7,931 nucleotides of DNA, taken from NCBI GenBank assembly GCA_023460955.1, contig JAEWOH010000009.1:1-7931 (forward strand), written 5' to 3'. The position numbers and the translations under genes are program-made. The notes beneath the pieces are model-generated. The model was not told the origin of the DNA and searched no databases. It was given only the letters and a program-made list of their open reading frames with translations. Each line of letters begins with the position of its first letter. The first letter of the stretch is position 1. The stretch comes from Bacillota bacterium. GTDB lineage: Bacteria > Bacillota > Clostridia > Acetivibrionales > DSM-1351. This document shows, one piece after another, positions 6,238 through 7,931 of this stretch.

Positions 6238-7229
6238 TCAAACTCCAGTCCAAAATGACTGTAGGCATTCTTTGTAGCCATTCTTCCTCTCGGAGTTTTA
6301 TTTATAAAGCCCAACTGAATCAGAAAGGGCTCATATACATCTTCAATTGTTCCCGGATCTTCTCCGATTGAAGCTGCAAGAGTATCTAGACCTACCGGAC
6401 CTCCGCTGAATTTATTGATAATACTCAAAAGCATTGTTCTATCAACTCCATCCAGACCTATTTCATCTACCTCAAGCGCATCAAGTGCATGCTTTGCTAC
6501 CTTTAGATCTATTACTCCTCCACCTATTACCTGAGCAAAATCTCTGACCCTCTTTAATAATCTGTTTGCAATTCTAGGCGTACCACGGGACCTTCTGGCA
6601 ATTTCAAAGGCTCCGTCTTCCTGAAGCTCAATATCCAGGATTCCTGCAGAACGCTTGACTATTTGTTTCAATTCATCAGCAGTGTACATTTCAAGCTTGT
6701 TAATTACACCAAACCTGTCCCGCAAGGGTGCAGTAAGAAGACCAGCTCTGGTTGTTGCACCGATAAGAGTGAACTTCGGGAGATCAAGCCTTATAGATCT
6801 TGCACTGGGGCCTTTTCCTATTATTATGTCGAGGGCATAATCCTCCATGGCAGGGTACAATATCTCCTCAACGCTTCTGTTAAGCCGATGTATTTCATCT
6901 ATAAAAAGTACATCATGAGGGCCCAGATTTGTTAAAATGGCAGCTAAATCACCGGCTTTTTCAATTGCAGGACCTGATGTAATCCTGAGATTCACACCCA
7001 TTTCTGCTGAAATTATACTTGCAAGTGTAGTTTTGCCCAAACCAGGAGGTCCGTAAAGCAGAACGTGGTCCAATGCCTCTTTCCTTCTTTTTGCAGCTTC
7101 AATAAAAACTGTAAGGTTATTTTTTGCCTTTGATTGGCCTATATATTCTTCAAGTTTTTTAGGGCGTAGACTCACCTCATCAAAATCGTCAACCCGTGAT
7201 TCCCTGTCAATTAATCTTTCCTCTGACAT
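6231..7229 (-). CDS. ruvB: Holliday junction branch migration ATPase RuvB
   Basis: RuvB is the AAA+ motor that, as two hexameric rings on either side of RuvA, drives branch migration of Holliday junctions in recombinational repair. The 332 residues match the family. Visible are Walker A GPPGLGKT (60-67), Walker B LFIDEIHR (108-115), sensor GATTRAG (157-163), the LRDRFG segment (169-174) with the probable arginine finger, RGTPRIANRLLKR (215-227), and the winged-helix motif TPRGRMAT (312-319). I chose ATG 7229 because GGGAG lies five bases upstream. The ATG at 7241 in the same frame has no ribosome binding site and would overlap that GGGAG. The gene follows ruvA by 52 bases. Its last codons (GAG GAG TAA) fall inside the third, partial copy of the 24-bp repeat, but the protein end looks normal. 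Confidence 0.98.
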   Translation of the reverse strand: MSEERLIDRESRVDDFDEVSLRPKKLEEYIGQSKAKNNLTVFIEAAKRRKEALDHVLLYGPPGLGKTTLASIISAEMGVNLRITSGPAIEKAGDLAAILTNLGPHDVLFIDEIHRLNRSVEEILYPAMEDYALDIIIGKGPSARSIRLDLPKFTLIGATTRAGLLTAPLRDRFGVINKLEMYTADELKQIVKRSAGILDIELQEDGAFEIARRSRGTPRIANRLLKRVRDFAQVIGGGVIDLKVAKHALDALEVDEIGLDGVDRTMLLSIINKFSGGPVGLDTLAASIGEDPGTIEDVYEPFLIQLGFINKTPRGRMATKNAYSHFGLEFEE

Positions 7230-7242
7230 AAAAACTCCCATC

Positions 7243-7258
7243 TACGCGATTATGCGTA
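7243..7258. repeat. Short inverted repeat between ruvA and ruvB
   Basis: TACGC (7243-7247) and GCGTA (7254-7258) flank a 6-base loop. It ends 13 bases before the ruvB start codon, just upstream of the GGGAG ribosome binding site. A 5-bp hairpin could modestly affect ruvB translation, but it is short and may have no role. Confidence 0.35.
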
Positions 7259-7281
7259 AATTTATAATTATTTTAATGAAA

Positions 7282-7887
7282 CTATTTGGATAAAGACTTT
7301 AACGCCTTCATAATCAGTTCTTCAACTTCCATACCTTCAGTATAAGACTTGCTTACGGCACCCGAAGCCTCATAGGAGCTGTACCCCAGAACCATAAGAG
7401 CGCTGACTGCTTCTGAAACTGAATTCAAGGTGCCATTTTCCAAAATCGGAGCTGTATCAGGAGAGTTGCTTCCGGTCAGCTGCTCCTTGGATATCTTGTC
7501 CTTCAGCTCCAGAATAATTCGCTGAGCCATCTTTGGCCCTATACCTGGTGCTTTGGAAAGTGATTTTGTATCCTGCGATACTACCGCCAATGCAAACCTT
7601 GATGGCGAAAGCGTTGAAATCATAGATATTGCCGCCTTGGGTCCAACCCCTGAGACTGTTATCAACATATCAAACATTCCCAGTTCCTCCAATGTTATAA
7701 AGCCGTACAGGGCGGCAATATCTTCCCTTACATAATAGTGGGTGTAAACTTTGATCTGTGAAGACAGCTGACCTGCACCGTTAATGGTTGAGAGTGCAGT
7801 GAAAATCCTGTAGCCGATGCCGCCCGCTTCCACAATAATGCTGTCATTGCTTTTGCCTTCCAGCGTTCCCTTTATGTATGCAAACAT
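7282..7887 (-). CDS. ruvA: Holliday junction DNA helicase subunit RuvA
   Basis: RuvA binds the four-way junction as a tetramer, holds it square-planar and loads RuvB. The 201 residues equal the usual length. Domain I (about 1-63) is the OB fold beginning MFAYIKGTLEG, with YVREDIAALYGF (52-63) at its end. Domain II carries two helix-hairpin-helix motifs, GVGPKAA (80-86) and GIGPKMA (115-121), which contact the DNA backbone. A variable Ser- and Asn-rich linker (about 136-154) leads to domain III (about 155-201), which binds RuvB and contains VSALMVLGYS (161-170). GGAGGG five bases before the ATG fixes the start. The upstream side carries a 7-bp tandem repeat at the window edge. In related bacteria ruvC often precedes ruvA, but it is not visible here. 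Confidence 0.98.
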   Translation of the reverse strand: MFAYIKGTLEGKSNDSIIVEAGGIGYRIFTALSTINGAGQLSSQIKVYTHYYVREDIAALYGFITLEELGMFDMLITVSGVGPKAAISMISTLSPSRFALAVVSQDTKSLSKAPGIGPKMAQRIILELKDKISKEQLTGSNSPDTAPILENGTLNSVSEAVSALMVLGYSSYEASGAVSKSYTEGMEVEELIMKALKSLSK

Positions 7888-7905
7888 TTTTTCCCTCCAA
7901 ATTTT

Positions 7906-7931
7906 AGTAGCCAGTAGCCAGTAGCCAGTAG
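7906..7931. repeat. 7-bp tandem repeat upstream of ruvA, open at the window edge
   Basis: AGTAGCC is repeated three times and followed by AGTAG, 26 bases without a mismatch, and it runs off the right edge, so the full copy number is unknown. It ends 18 bases before the ruvA start codon on the minus strand (unit CTACTGG in that direction). A 7-base unit shifts the frame at each copy. The minus-strand reading has no stop within the repeat, while every plus-strand frame meets TAG. A gene upstream could therefore end through the repeat at the TAA at 7906-7904. Confidence 0.95.

Noticed and set aside
5987..6277. Plus-strand 96-codon frame containing an SYITPII repeat
   Set aside because: The repeated peptide simply reads the 24-bp DNA repeat. 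The frame overlaps queH and ruvB on the other strand and has no ribosome binding site.
7230..7241. ruvB start at ATG 7241
   Set aside because: There is no ribosome binding site upstream, and the four extra codons contain the GGGAG that serves the ATG at 7229.

Overview
The window is an AT-rich stretch of chromosome from a Gram-positive, spore-forming bacterium, most likely a member of the Clostridia. This is inferred from strong GGAGG-type ribosome binding sites, a GerM-like sporulation lipoprotein, a wall amidase with an N-terminal copper-amine-oxidase-type domain, QueH as the epoxyqueuosine reductase, and the gene order. All eight protein genes and both tRNA genes lie on the minus strand, so transcription runs from high to low coordinates. 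No gene looks broken, and no gap between genes exceeds about 180 bases.

In transcription order, the first block is ruvA-ruvB (Holliday junction branch migration) followed by queH (last step of queuosine synthesis), about 7887 to 5643. It carries two short tandem repeats: a 7-bp repeat just upstream of ruvA that runs off the right edge, and a 24-bp repeat between ruvB and queH whose last partial copy overlaps the 3' end of ruvB. The second block, 5496 to 2355, is a secreted multidomain N-acetylmuramoyl-L-alanine amidase followed by a lipoprotein with two GerMN domains. Both act at the cell surface, and each has its own possible promoter.

The third block, 2175 to 239, is rph (RNase PH), rdgB (XTP/dITP pyrophosphatase) and a YfcE/YsnB-type metallophosphoesterase. 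With the lipoprotein in front it reproduces the Bacillus subtilis order gerM-rph-ysnA-ysnB, which supports the GerM call. The last block is a tRNA operon: tRNA-Gly(TCC) behind a perfect-consensus promoter with an A/T-rich UP-like tract, then the first 14 bases of a second tRNA cut by the left edge.

The content is mainly housekeeping plus sporulation or cell-wall functions. I found no CRISPR array, transposon, phage module, riboswitch, convincing intrinsic terminator or candidate new defence system. The points that most merit a second look are the two tandem repeats in the ruv-queH operon and the pairing of the amidase with the GerM-like lipoprotein.
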